Below are positions 33,516 through 45,689 of a stretch of 64,000 bases of DNA, one piece after another; position 1 is the stretch's first letter; the number at the start of each line of letters is the position of its first letter. Under the pieces are notes generated by a model. The model searched no databases, was not told the origin of the DNA, and saw nothing but the letters and a program-made list of their open reading frames with translations. Both the position numbers and the translations under genes were made by a program. The stretch is taken from contig CM068315.1 in the NCBI GenBank assembly GCA_034766995.1, positions 35,048,693-35,112,692 of the forward strand, in the 5' to 3' direction. This DNA is from Acanthacorydalis orientalis. Its lineage: Eukaryota > Arthropoda > Insecta > Megaloptera > Corydalidae.

Positions 33516-34510
33516 ATGTTTGTACTGTGAAGTAAAAATGTGTTCAATAATATTCTTAGGAAAAGAACTCATCTATTTCAAAAACACAGAGAGTTATTTT
33601 ACTATCTAACAATTATTTAATCAATTAGATTTATAATAAATTAATAGAAAAATTAACATACGTATATGCATAGACACAACATTCATTTAAATATTATGGA
33701 ATTACTATTTCTGCGAAACATGACTCAAATTTAATATTCATTAGAAGGAAAATATGTTGAGCACGGTGACATTTTTACTACCATCACAGTTATTGTCCGT
33801 AATATTTAACAAAAATTGGCACGAGGGGTGAAGCTTGTATTCACGTTTAATCACAAACACGTACGAGTACTAATTCAACTGTTTACTCCCTAACGCAATT
33901 AACTCGTTGGCGTAATAAAAAAAAAACAGTGCTGCATTACGGATCTAAACTTGAATTCGCAACATATTTCGCCAGATCTCTGACATGGCGTGTAGACTGA
34001 CGGCTGGCTGACTGTGCAAACTAGTCGGAGTGGAGACCCACAACTACTAATACTACTGTATTGTAACAGGCAGCAGGGTTGAATACATACGGGGAACCCT
34101 TCATCGTAACAGGATTTTATATATATCGTCCACTCACGCCGGCTGCGTAACATGAGGTTTGATAATATATGATCGGGAATCACGCGAATGGCGTCATCGT
34201 CGGTTACACGTTGACATTAAATTGATGCCAGACAATTGTGATACAGTGTCATGGGTCGTCTATGACGGCCGTGTTGTATCGACGATATCACTATTTTTCA
34301 TTAGTTTAAGGTTAAACGATTAGTCGTTTAATGAGAGTTGGCGAAATGTCGCCAAAAAATAATAATCATAAATTATTCATGGTTATCTCTAATGCTAAAA
34401 CAAGTTGTATTATTTTTTTTTAAATAAAATACTTTTTTAATCGAATATCCATTAAAAATATTTACAGTAATTCAAATTAGAGAACGAAATTTACTTCTAT
34501 AAATTAATTA
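33516..34510. other. Low-copy region with CpG-rich core, no gene proven
   Basis: Between about 33830 and 34330 the sequence is mixed and CpG-rich (ACGGGGAACCCTTCATCGTA, CGCCGGCTGCGTAACATGAG, ATCACGCGAATGGCGTCATC) and not repeated here. A 94-codon frame at 33899-34183 minus contains several cysteines but no domain I know. It could be an unrecognised exon or regulatory island. Confidence 0.35.
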
Positions 34511-34592
34511 TTCTTCTATCCAAACATTACAATTTTTTATAAAAAAAATGATCAATAATTGATTATAGATCTGATTTTTTCTAATATGTGTA
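34511..34592. repeat. Inverted-arm repeat fragment
   Basis: AAAAATGATCAATAATTGAT and TATAGATCTGATTTTTTCTA end at the MITE terminal repeat at 34593. Confidence 0.5.
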
Positions 34593-35095
34593 TTAGGTGC
34601 AGAAATGATTGGGTATCTTTTTTAAGAACATGAATGTTTACGGAAAAATAGAACACATTATAATCTCCAAAATATCTCTCATTATTTTATATAATTTTGC
34701 TCCATCTGACGAGTAACTAACGAACCCCTTGTCAAGAAAAAAGATGGTGGTTTTTTAAGTCGGTGAAGTCGTAATGCGTTTCGGACCTCTTCCGCTGTGT
34801 TAGCACTTTTTGTATATTTTATGTGTATTTATTTTATATATATTTTTATACATTTTTATATATTTATTTTTGTATATTTTTTTATATATATTTATTTTAT
34901 ATAGATTTTGTATATTTTTTTTATATTTTAACGTCACAACACCTTTCTCCAAAGCTCGACAACTAATTCTCCTGGCTTTGGTAGCTTTTTTTTAACTGAA
35001 ATGAGAAAAGTATGCAATGCCTGATATGTTTCTTTTCGGACGCCATCGTGTTCGCTACTGTTTTGTGAGGTTACGCCAACTACTTAGCCAAGAGA
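34593..35095 (-). mobile_element. mariner-derived MITE, interrupted on its right
   Basis: It starts TTAGGTGCAGAAATGATTGG after TA and is colinear with 38296-38813 and 26100-26621, including the C-to-N coding junction. A TATTTTTATAC-rich expansion lies at 34810-34930. The match ends at ..TTAGCCAAGAGATA, exactly where the irritans-type mariner terminal repeat begins. The rest of the MITE was not found beyond that mariner. Confidence 0.8.
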
Positions 35096-35830
35096 TACGA
35101 GGGTAGAGTCATAAGTACCTGTGTTTGACAAGAAAACACTTTTTTTGAGAAAAATCTTTCTTATTTTCCAAGATAATCTCCTTTTAACTCGGAGCACTTA
35201 GTCCAATGTATTTCCAATTTGTTTATCCCTTCCGAAATGTACAGTTTGTCAAACTCTTCAAAATAGATATTTACAGCAGCGATGACTTCCGAATTTGATG
35301 AAAATCTTTTACCTTCGAGCTATTTATTCAAGTTTTGAAATAGGAAAGTCACATAGTGCCACATCTGGAGAATATGGTGGATGTGGAAGCAATTCGTAGT
35401 GGAATTCATGCAATTTTGCTACCTCAATTGTTGATTTATGTGCCAGTGCATTGTCGTGATGGAAGAGTACTTTTTTCTTTGCCAAATAAGGAGATTTTTT
35501 CTTGATTTCATCATTCATCTGCTCCAATAATGATGAATAAGTAGGATCCTGTTATTATTTTCCATTCTTCAAGATAGTCGATTACTAATATTCGATAATC
35601 ATCTTAGAAAACAGTGCCATAACTTTTCCGGCTAATATAATGGCTTTTGTCTTTTTTGGTGCACATTTGTCAGGAGAAGTCCATTGTTTTGACTGTTCTT
35701 TCATTTCAGATGTATGGCGATGGATGAATGTTTCATCAACGGTTATGTATTGACGCAAAAAATTATGTCGATTATCTTTAAACATCATTAAACACTCATT
35801 TGAAATGTTCATTAGAACGTGTTTAACGAA
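35096..35830 (-). pseudogene. Decayed irritans-type mariner
   Basis: The terminal repeat TACGAGGGTAGAGTCATAAG lies at 35096. On the minus strand, 35812-35585 encodes FLRQYITVDETFIHRHTSEM, KQWTSPDKCAPKKTKAIILA and GKVMALFSKM. Then 35527-35324 encodes KKKVLFHHDNALAHKSTIEV, HEFHYELLPHPPYSPDVALC and DFPISKLE. The first aspartate (VDET), the second (HHDN) and the third region (YSPDVALCDF, normally YSPDLAPSDYFLF) are all visible. A gap with a stop separates the two blocks, the N-terminal HTH half is missing, and the 5' terminal repeat is lost. Confidence 0.88.
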
Positions 35831-37849
35831 AATAATTTAATTGATTTTTGGTTATATTTACACTCTGAGTATACAGAATTATCGAACAAGTCACTAAAAC
35901 ATTTATTTTCATTTGTTACGAGTTATTTGTGTGAACAGACTTTTTCAGCACGTTTTACACAAAGTCAAAATATAGAAATAGACTAAATTTAGAGCCTTAT
36001 TTGAGAATGTGCAAGTTAGCACAATTGAGTCAATTATTTTTAAACTTGTCTCAGTCAAACATCATCCTTCACACTAATTAAAAATTAATTTTGTTGTTTA
36101 TTGTAATTACAAAAATAAAATTTAATTATTTTGTTGATATACATTCTTTTGTCATAAGACCTGCTCGTTTTTCTAGTATTCCAATACCAAAAACACATTC
36201 GTCTTCAAAGGGGTCCGTGGTATTTTTCAGGTTAATATAGAGGTCTTCCTGATTGGGAATCGCTGTCTTAGTGTTCCCTTTTATATAATTTCATGGTAAT
36301 GTAATTATAGTATGAGGTTTTATTAACTACAAACTTGATTTTAATTAATTACAAATCTGATAATTAAAAAGAAGGTTGTTTTTTTTCAACACATTCAAGT
36401 TTTGTAAAGAAAAATGAACATTTTATAGTTTTCATGTGAAAAAAATCCACCAAGCACTTTCTCATTTGAAAAAGTGTTATATAAATATAACTTATCCTAA
36501 TTATTATCTGAACTGATGAAAAAATATTAATCTCTTGATACTTTCACATCTATTACATTTTTTTTTGTTTATTTCCAGCTCGGTATAAAATTCACGTTAA
36601 GGGGTAAAAAACCCATACATTGAAACATGAACCTGTACTAATGAACGTCGTTGAGACTACGTAACAAGACTTGATAATAAATAAAACGAGCTGTTAATTA
36701 ATTAAAAATGACATCGACTAAATTACAAAACAACATAATGTTTAATAAATATTTATATTTTTCTTCTGTTAATTTAATCAATTAACGTTCAAAAACAGTA
36801 TGTTGAACATGTATCACGGAACGATGATACGTCTGCAAAAATAATTATAAAAATTGTTTTAATAATAATTATCACTGTCTAAGAATGCTTCATGGAATTC
36901 GTATCAGTAACAGTGACAATCTGACTTGACCCTACGCACGCCATTGTGAAGAGACTATCTATAACTGCATATTACAACTATGTTCTGTATCAATAGTCGC
37001 ATAACAGTTTATCTCCTCTTGTAGGATAATGCATATAAATTGTAATTCTTCAGTTGATCTCTCCATGAAGAAGGTTTATCGTAAAAATATTCTGAGAAAA
37101 TTAATTACATCGCTTGACTGATTTATGACTTTGTGTTATGACTTATTACTATGTTTATTCGAAATTCATGAAATTCGATTAAGCAGAGTATATCTTCTAT
37201 AAATATAAAATTAACAATATAGAAAAGTCAATTACACTAAATGACTAGTTTCAGTTTATTTCCAATATATGAGACACATCGTACGATCAGAACTGTCCAA
37301 TAATACACTACTTGGTATTTTTTTTAATTATTATTTATAAGCATTACTTGACCAGTAATGAATTTATACTTTTAGTAATCACGTTTTATAAAAAAATAAT
37401 TGGAAACTTTTCAATCGAGAATGTAACATACAAGAGAAGGCATTATTTGTATCTTATATGTACATGAATTGAAGACACAAGCCTCTACTCTCATGATCAA
37501 ATCGTCGAAAACTCATAGAATATTAAATATAATCTTTATAGGTATTACAAACAATATTCACAATATAACAATATTTACAATATTAACAATTTTAACAATA
37601 TTTACTGTTTTGTGCAGTTTTTTTATTGGTTTACTAATATATAACCCGTCAAATTTGACGGGAAAATAAAAAGAAATATAGAAAGAAAAAAAATATTTAT
37701 TGGTTTTTACATGTTTATTGGTTGATACAATAATTTGAACCAAGAAATCATGAACGCCACTAAGAACTACAATGATTTGTTGTGGCAGCTCAATACAAAT
37801 AACCAAGAATTTTGTAAGAAAATCAACATGATTGACAAGATTTACTTTG
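35831..37849. other. About 2 kb low-copy AT-rich DNA, no gene recognised
   Basis: No transposon or domain was seen. Mixed-base patches lie at 36170-36300 and 36880-37030. A perfect palindrome is at 37645-37662 (listed separately). Confidence 0.35.
37645..37662. repeat. Perfect 18-bp palindrome
   Basis: CCCGTCAAATTTGACGGG is a perfect inverted repeat without spacer in otherwise AT-rich DNA. No flanking element was identified. Confidence 0.85.
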
Positions 37850-37915
37850 ACCTGATGATTGAACATTTTTGATAAGAAAATTTTATGGTCTGTGATGGTG
37901 TCAATAATTAATTTA
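37850..37915. repeat. Inverted-arm repeat fragment
   Basis: TGATTGAACATTTTTGATAA, GAAAATTTTATGGTCTGTGA then TCAATAATTAATTTACG. Confidence 0.5.
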
Positions 37916-38221
37916 CGAAATGAAATATAGTTGAAATTATGAGAATATACTTAAATATAATAATATAGGAGCTTTAAAAAAATCAGAAAATGGAAGATGA
38001 GTTAAGTGACGAAATCGTTTGTAGTGACTAAAATCGTCTTCAAAATTGTGCTATTTGTAAGAGTTAATATTGATTTATGAAAAATTATTGTACTCTTCAA
38101 GAATCTACTTTTTAAAAAAATGTATTCGGTTGTGTTTAAATTTTAAAATGATTTGAAATCAAGATTCCTAAACAAGAATTCGTCCCACCAGTTGTTAAAT
38201 ATTTCATATGTCTGTTTTCTT

Positions 38222-38248
38222 CACATACATACACATACACACACACAC

Positions 38249-38295
<47 letters not shown>
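38222..38295. repeat. (CA)n-(TA)n microsatellite
   Basis: CACATACATACACATACACACACACACA followed by TA repeat, abutting the MITE at 38296. Confidence 0.93.
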
Positions 38296-38299
<4 letters not shown>

Positions 38300-38811
38300 G
38301 TCTACAAAAAATAATTCGGTACTTTCTTATAGTACAGAAATGTTTACAGAAAAAAAGAATACATGTCAATCCTCAAAATATCCTGCATTATTTTGTATTA
38401 CTTTGCTCCATCTGTTGGGTAACTGATTAATCCCTTGTCGAAAAAAAGATGGCGCCTGTGAGTCAATGAAATTGTAATGCATTTTCAGACCTTTTCCACT
38501 CTATCAGCATTTTTTGCATGTTTTATGCGTCGAAACACCTTCCTCTAAAGCTGAATAAATCATTCTCGCGGCTTCGGCAGCATTTTTTCAACTGGAATTC
38601 GAAAAGTATCCAATGTCTAATATGCTGCTTTTCGGACACCATCGTGTTTAATACTGCTTTGGGAGGTTATGCCAATTACTTAACCAAAATATATAGTGTT
38701 TTTAAATGCTAAGGTTGGCATTTAAAAGTACTGAAACGACGAGAAAATACTTTAACTTAAACCAGAGTTATACTTGATTTAATGTAAAGGCACTGATTTA
38801 ATTTTTATTCT

Positions 38812-38813
<2 letters not shown>
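38296..38813 (-). mobile_element. mariner-derived MITE (518 bp) in (TA)n
   Basis: The ends TTAGGTCTACAAAAAATAAT and, reverse-complemented, TTAGAATAAAAATTAAATCA sit between (TA)n tracts. On the minus strand the N-terminal remnant joins a C-terminal remnant (LKMHYNFIDSQAPSFFDKGL) at the shared deletion junction. Colinear with the copies at 26100 and 34593. Confidence 0.87.

Positions 38814-38852
<39 letters not shown>
38814..38852. repeat. (TA)n microsatellite
   Basis: About 38 bp TA repeat on the right side of the MITE. Confidence 0.92.
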
Positions 38853-38854
<2 letters not shown>

Positions 38855-40657
38855 ACACAATTAATATATGTATGTTTATATGAACACTGTATGGAAATAT
38901 TCATGTGCGTGTGTATGAATTATATGAATATCTATTCCAAACAAATGTATGTACATACACATATATCTAAAGTCCCTGTTACTCTTATTATATATAATCT
39001 AAATTTAATGAATACTGCCTTGTTTACAATCTATAACTGGAACGATTAATAAATGTTCACACTGATACGTGTATAATAAAGCGCTAATGAATTATCACCA
39101 TCGCTCAGATAATGAATACCATAGTCAGTCAATGGCGACCGTTAGGGTCACGACGTCAGCTCACATTATCTACTAGGATGTACACAGCGCTAATCTCTGC
39201 TCAGCACTGATGTGCAAAATATCCCAGCGCTTCATAAATCAACCATAATGAAATAGGACACAAAACGTTGTAATGCTACAGATTGTGTTTTCATTAAGTT
39301 TCTAACATATATTAAAGCTTTTCTGCCTTTTCATACGACTCGATTCAAAAGCATTTACACACACACACACACATGTATATATATATATATGTATGTATGT
39401 ATTCAATTTATGTACACATTGCTTTAACTGATAAATTTAAACAATGTAGTATAATATTTCATCTTTTATATTAATTTTACATCTTTTACATTTGTGAAAG
39501 TACATTTAGCCACAATGTCAACTGTAATTGTGACTAAAATTCATCTTCAAAATAATTCATAGGATCTAAAAAATGAAAAAATTTCTTAATTATTTATTTG
39601 AAAAAAAATCTAATTATCTTCTTATTAACCAGCTTAATTTAAAAATTAAATAAAATTCTTTAGGAATGTGCATATTTTTCTCTATCTACGAAACTATAAA
39701 ACTTAAATGAGATTCATTTCCTAAAATATGCTTCCTATCTCGATCTTCCACCCCATCGGCATATCCGTCTTACTCTTCGTTCGCATAAAAAACGGCGAGC
39801 CTGTCTGTATTTTATTTTATATTCATTAAATGGAATCTGTGATAAAAACTAATGGTACATGTTTTATTTCACAGAAATTGATTGTAAAATTCATCATTGG
39901 TTCGATTCTTACATCATTTATTAGTTTTATTATAAATTTTAATCAGCAATTTTTTAAAAATTTAAAATTGTAATATTTTCAATGAAAATTAGACAGAATA
40001 TAATCTATAGTTTTTAAAATATACTCAATTAACTATTATTATATATAATAATAATAATATATTATTTTTTTAATTAGTGTTCGAAAATAACCGAATTTAC
40101 TCTACTAATATTATTAAAAGAATGAATGGTAATCATAAAAGTTACATACGAAGGAGGGTAATAAAAATGTTTTTAAATTAATTAGAAGTATGAATTGTAA
40201 AAAAAAGAATGTTCGCTGTTAATATTTTTATATATTTTGCTCACGAACCCTTTACAAATAATTCTTCGACCGGAACCTACAGACCGGAAACAGCGACCTA
40301 TTTTAATACTGATTAAATATTATATAATTGCATATAAAAAATAGCATATTAATTTTTGTACGAATTTAGGTTGTATTTGAATAATCCGTCTTGATTAAAC
40401 ATCGAAACATATTAATGAAAATGGTCTCGACGTGAAATAAAAAAAAAACTACTAGAACAAGTACAATAATATAAACAAAGAATTCAAGAAACATAAAAAA
40501 AATTGTACAAAAATACTTGAAAATTATTATCCTCTCGAGTAATGGTACTTAGTGTTCCACTTTGATCTCTTTAACGATTGTTTTGAGTGACTACAGCCCT
40601 CTCCAATTGTTGAGTCATTGCACCCCGACGAACGGTACATAAAAATATTATTGCAGA
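38853..40657. other. Low-copy DNA, no gene recognised
   Basis: A CpG-richer patch lies at 39080-39250 (CAATGGCGACCGTTAGGGTC, ACGACGTCAGCTCACATTAT). A short (CA)n/(TA)n tract is at 39357-39401. The remainder is AT-rich with nothing recognised. Confidence 0.35.
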
Positions 40658-40996
40658 TTGCGCTGTTGTCGCCATCATCATCATCTCCACATTAAACATA
40701 CGCGGAGAAAAACCGACTCGACGCGGCGCCATACAAGACGCCCGTCACCGCGACGCATTTCGTATACAAAGAGTAATGGTTTCCGTCCTCACAGTCACCC
40801 CTATATGCTTTTTACTAGTGTCGGATTCTCGATAAACGCCCGTGTACAGTTACAAGTTATGATTAACTCTACCAGTTTGACATATATATTTTTCCTTTTT
40901 TTGACATTTAATAAGTGTTTACTTCGAACACATGTATTTGTGGAGTTTTGTTTCACATTCGGATTTTTTATGTTTACTCATGACACTAATCTATAA
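40658..40996 (+). other. 112-codon open frame of unknown status
   Basis: The first 45 codons are rich in His, Arg and Ser (RCCRHHHHLH..RRKTDSTRRHTRRPSPRR) because the DNA there is CpG- and GC-rich. The rest is hydrophobic and AT-encoded. No domain, signal peptide or upstream context supports a protein. The GC-rich part (about 40580-40810) may instead be a small regulatory island or an exon in another frame. Confidence 0.15.
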
Positions 40997-41005
40997 ATAT
41001 ATGCA

Positions 41006-41008
<3 letters not shown>

Positions 41009-41072
<64 letters not shown>
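41009..41072. repeat. (TA)n-(TG)n microsatellite
   Basis: About 45 bp TA repeat followed by about 18 bp TG repeat. Confidence 0.94.
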
Positions 41073-41390
41073 TTGAATATGCACTTTTAACACTGAATCC
41101 ATTTTTCAATATAAAACCGATTATTTTCAATGTTCAGTAAGTTTAGATCTAAAAATATTGTAAAACGATGTGCAAATAAAGTATAAAAAATCTCTTAAAG
41201 AAAGGAGTCATTAAGATTATAATTAAATACTTTTTAAATATATCATGTTTTCGAAAAGATATGTGCTTATTTTTTCTATAAATCATTCATTAGTTGGAAA
41301 AAAAAGCTTTTTTAGTGAAGAATAATCGGATTTCTAATGATGATTTAAGTAGCATACTTTGTAGATAAATAATCAAAACATTAACCCTTT

Positions 41391-42010
41391 CGATCCGGGG
41401 TGGGGAAAGGGTGCTAATTTTTTTTAATAAATGCTTTTCGATTAATTAGACATTATTCTATCATAAAATAAAAACTGAAAATTTGTCGGTTACAAGAAAA
41501 AATATGTTAATTCAGATTAGCAATTAGAAATTTCACATATAGCTGATATATCGTGGAAAAACGTTGATAATATTCTGGTAAATATAAATCTCTTGATTGG
41601 AAATATATAATTGGAAGCAGAAAAAATGATTCAAATAGAAAATTTGCCGAAATATCATTACTGTTGAATGTGAAAAATGTTTCAACAATCAAGTGCGCAC
41701 AAATCGTTTTCACACCGGTCACATCTTGTGCCTGGATGTAAAGTTTCGAAATTTTTTATACGCGTTCTTCCAATGATGAACTTTTAGAAAAAAACATAAT
41801 AATCAATCCAATTCTCAAGTGAAAAAACGCGATTTTCCTGATTTTTGGACGATTGTAACTTTTTTTTAATGAAAGGAAGAGTTATGAATTTCGTCTCATT
41901 AGAAAGAGATTAGTGATCTTTAAAAATATGATCCAAAAGATAGCACTCCGAGACTATAGTAGTTTCGTTCAAAAAAAATCTATGGATTATTAGATCCACG
42001 CTCGGCTTCA
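41391..42010 (+). mobile_element. TTAA-ended element, one of an inverted pair
   Basis: It starts TTAACCCTTTCGATCCGGGG at a TTAA, as in piggyBac-superfamily ends. About 330 bp (41391-41720) matches 50840-51182 in the opposite orientation with moderate divergence. Shared blocks include CGATTAATTAGACATTATTC, TTTGTCGGTTACAAGAAAAA and AAATCTCTTGATTGGAAA. No transposase coding was recognised, and the far end is not defined. Confidence 0.6.
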
Positions 42011-42034
42011 ATGTATTACGAATCAGAATACTTC

Positions 42035-42220
42035 ATAAATGAAATCTTTTTTAACATCAAAAATCACAAAACAATTATCATTAAAAATGTTCAATAAATC
42101 ATTTTTGATTGTTCCGTAAGTGCATGTTAATAACAATTTCATCTTCATAACGCCAAGGTATAGAGAAATATTTTGGTTGTTTGTGGAGCAAAAAAAGTCA
42201 TTTGTAAAAATAAACATTTT
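42035..42220. repeat. Inverted-arm repeat copy
   Basis: Left arm AAAATCACAAAACAATTATC and AAAATGTTCAATAAATCATT; spacer TTTCATCTTCATAACGCCAA; right arm TTTTGGTTGTTTGTGGAGCA then AAAAAGTCATTTGTAAAAAT. Confidence 0.7.
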
Positions 42221-42663
42221 CATGAACTTATAAAAATAAGTACGGTTATTACGAGGAATTGAAACATCAACCATTTCAAAAAATAAATGTTATAATTATT
42301 TTTAAGTAAATAGTCTGTAAAACATCAATAAAGTTCTATATGGTACACGCATGTATATTATGAGAATATATGAAGTTTATTATAATATTTAATGAAAAAT
42401 TAATTTGAATGACGGTTGACTACATCGTTACACGAAAAGGTTTATGATTTATTTTATGAGCAGTAAACAAATTTATCCCGACATTGTCACACAGTGGCCT
42501 ATTGTCAAGTATGTAATAAATTATTATCTAGATATATGGCGACTCATAATCGTAGTATTAAAATGTTATGAATCGTAAACGGTAATTACCATACAAAATA
42601 TCAGTGTCCCTTTCACTCATTTATATCTTTATAGTTATAATTTTTTAATGAACATTTACATAC

Positions 42664-42668
<5 letters not shown>

Positions 42669-42727
<59 letters not shown>
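42669..42727. repeat. (AT)n microsatellite
   Basis: About 59 bp of AT repeat. Confidence 0.93.
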
Positions 42728-42732
<5 letters not shown>

Positions 42733-43189
42733 CGTGTAATTAATGAATAATTATGTACAAGCATCAACATAAAAACAAGTCATTGTTCTATAAAAATATT
42801 TAACACTACTATTGCAGTCAACTTGTCAACAGAAAAGTTAATTTAAATAATATTCACGCTCGTAAAACAATTTTATAAGAAATCATCACATTAATATAAA
42901 AAACAAATATTTTTAGCTTTGTAAATATTTAGGACAATTTTGTAAATATTAAAATAATAACGAATCTTATGTTGGAGAATACAAAAATTATGCCACGGTT
43001 CGTTTACTTGTAACAATCTAAATTTACCTGTTTTAAAATTTGAAAATCAATAACATTTATGAAAATAACCAATATGTAAGACTAGAATAAAATTAATAAT
43101 AAATAATCTTCCAGTATATTCAATTTCGAACCAAATAGTTCTAATATCATAACTAGAAAATTCTTTGTAAGATAATTTTTTGAAAATAT
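42728..43189. other. AT-rich spacer
   Basis: Nothing recognised. Confidence 0.3.
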
Positions 43190-43268
43190 TTTTTTTTACA
43201 CCAGGAGGCGCTGTCCTCCACTCGCTATGCTCGCCCACCACCGTGGGGTTCCGTTCCCACTCGCAGTT
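43190..43268 (-). repeat. GC-rich dispersed repeat tail
   Basis: ACCAGGAGGCGCTGTCCTCC, ACTCGCTATGCTCGCCCACC and ACCGTGGGGTTCCGTTCCCA. It resembles the reversed GC-rich tail at 46235-46320 (CTAGGAGGCTCCGCCCTCGG). AGGAGGCGC..TCCT can form a hairpin. Not assigned to a known family. Confidence 0.5.
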
Positions 43269-43404
43269 TCAGATGTCATCGCTAATAATAATGTAATAAA
43301 AATCTCTACACGTTTTTGTAAATTTTTTTCGTCCATTTCTTTGAATTTTATAGATAGATATGTTTTCGATGTAATCGTTTTTATACTTGTGTGTAGTTAC
43401 TTTA

Positions 43405-43880
43405 GGTTGACTTATGAGAGGTCTAATTAGGCCTACTTAGGACAGACTAGACCTACTCCAGTCTGGTCAGGTCTGCTAAGGTCTGATCGGGTCTATTCAG
43501 ATCTGGTTATGTCTGCTAAGGTCTTGTCAGCCCTGCTTAGATCAGGCCAACCCTGCTTAGGGCCTATACAGGTCTGGTCAAAAGAATTCATTTCTGGTTG
43601 GGTCCACTTAGATCTGTTCCAGTATGCTCAGGCCTGATCAGACCTGCTTAAGTCCGATCAGGCCTGCTTATGTCTGTACAGGTCTGGGCAGATCCACTTA
43701 AATCTGGTCAAGTCTGCTGAGGTCTGATCGGGTCTATTCAGGTCTGGTTAAGTCTCCTCAGGTCTTGTCGGGCTTGTTTAGATCAGACCATCTCTGCTTA
43801 GATCTATACAAGTCGGGTCAAAAGTATCCATTTCTAATTGGGTTCACTTAGATCTGGTCAAGTATGCTCAGGCCTAAGTA
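43405..43880 (+). repeat. Minisatellite of 10-bp units with 241-bp higher-order period
   Basis: The array is built from decamers such as GTCTGGTCAG, GTCTGCTAAG, GTCTGATCGG and GTCTATTCAG, kept in strict 10-bp phase over long runs. The whole block beginning GTCTGATCGGGTCTATTCAG at 43481 repeats from 43722, giving a 241-bp higher-order unit that includes a TCAAAAG.AT.CATTTCT interruption. Its composition is much richer in G and C than the surroundings. Confidence 0.92.
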
Positions 43881-45134
43881 TGAGAACATAAATATATCAT
43901 TTTAATTGTGAAAAACGTACTTTTCCTCTCCTCTTGCATTTAATTTTTAATACCACTTTGTATGTCATTATTTACAAATGCAACAAAAAAATTGGAAAAC
44001 AATTTTTGTCAAAATAATAAATGATTATAAACTAATAATATCCTATTATATTTATTGTTGCACTGGTTTTGTAAATACTGAACTGAATTAAATAACTTTC
44101 AAATTTTGAGTTTATAATTTTATATACAAATAGAACAATAGTAGTACCGTAGTTAAGTTCTTTTTTTAAGAATAGTAAAATCAAAATCATTACAAGTAAT
44201 ATTTTATTATAAAATATTCTTGAAATGTAATAAATATCGCAATATAATGGCATTATGTCGATAATCTAGGATTAAATTTGGTTTCAGGTAGCGGGATTTT
44301 ATTGAATATATAATACTATAATATTGAATGAATAAATTATTTATATTTCAATTTAAATTTCAGGCCAGAAATCTGAAAAACACATTTACGAACTTGAATT
44401 TTGTATGAGCTTTTTTGGGTAAGTGAAATATTTTAATTCTAAAAATTCTGATGTTTATATATTTTATTTACTCGTTTAGAAAATATAATTTATTTACTTA
44501 ATCACTTATACTAATTTACGTTCTAATAAGTAAAGTTATTTCGAACACCATTTTTCCTCTTTATACACGAATATAAGTGGATTAAAGATATAATCCGTAA
44601 TCCTACCGCAAAAAAGTTTCATTTTATACACTCATCTTATTATAAAGTTTCCAAGATTTTTATGTTACTATTACGTGAACGTACACCATTGATTTATCGT
44701 CAAGATATACGGTTTGTCTATATTGATAATGTTTTCGAATAACAAAGTAAGGGAAATTTATATGATTATTTTTTTCTGTTTATTATAATATAACGTTGAC
44801 AGTTTTGAACGGTTGCGGCGAAGCTTTGTAATGAATTATAAATTACAACTCGACTCGACCAAAATAAAACATCTCATCCAGGAAAATTTATTCGTCGTTT
44901 TTATTCATCTACGTAAACTTTTTTCCACTGAAAATGTTTACCTCAATTGTGAACTGTTATGTGTGAATGGAAGATGAGAAAAAAACGTTGATTAAAAGTA
45001 TAAAAAGTAAAAAAACTTTACTGAACTTTTTCATTATAAAACACATGCTGGACATTTTATTAGAATCGAGTGTTCTATTAATCAATATATTGATTGATAA
45101 CAATAATCATTTTTGGTACTGTGGCTACATTTAT
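43881..45134. other. AT-rich spacer, no gene recognised
   Basis: No repeat end or domain recognised. A mixed patch lies at 44800-44900. Confidence 0.35.
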
Positions 45135-45470
45135 TTTAACAAATGACTTTTTCACTACTCCACAAAGTACAACATTTTTCTTCTAATCAAAAATGTTGAA
45201 TAATCGGTTATTGATTAGTTTTTATTTTACCACTTATATGCATCTCGATTACAATAACATCATCTCTAGAATCTTAAAGTGCAGAAAAATGTTATTTTTT
45301 TCTCTAAATATCAGATTTTTCTGTACACTCTGAAAATAATGGAATCACTGTCGAAATGCTCGTTAGTTATCATATACAATGAACAATAATTATTTATTGA
45401 ACATTTTTGGTCAGAAAAAAGTTTGTGGTTAATGAGTGAGAGAATAATTCACTTGTAAAAATGAATTTAG
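45135..45470. repeat. Inverted-arm repeat copy, both arms
   Basis: Left arm: CTTTTTCACTACTCCACAAA, CTAATCAAAAATGTTGAATA, ATCGGTTATTGATTAG. Spacer: AACATCATCTCTAGAATCTT. Right arm: CTGTCGAAATGCTCGTTAGT, GAACAATAATTATTTATTGA, ACATTTTTGGTCAGAAAAAA, GTTTGTGGTTAATGAGTGAG. Each element occurs in mirrored order, showing the long inverted structure. Confidence 0.8.
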
Positions 45471-45689
45471 CAATAGTTTCAAAACTATTATATGAATTAA
45501 TAGATTTATTATATCGCATATACATGTAAAAGTCTTCAGTTTCATCTGTATTCCAGAACACTGGCAAATACAAATAATAATTTTTCTAAAAACTCAGAAG
45601 TGAGAGTTATAAAACTAAAGTTCACGAATTCACAAATAAACCTAATCAAATCGTACAGATATCTTAGAAAAAGCATTAATTTTTAACTC

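Noticed and set aside
40658..40996. 112-codon His/Arg-rich frame as a gene
   Set aside because: The bias follows local GC content, there is no domain, and the second half is AT-driven hydrophobic sequence.
43190..43268. Helitron 3' end
   Set aside because: A hairpin is present, but no CTRR terminus or TC 5' end could be identified.
43405..43880. Possible CRISPR-like array
   Set aside because: The repeat is contiguous decamers without unique spacers, in a eukaryotic transposon-rich context.
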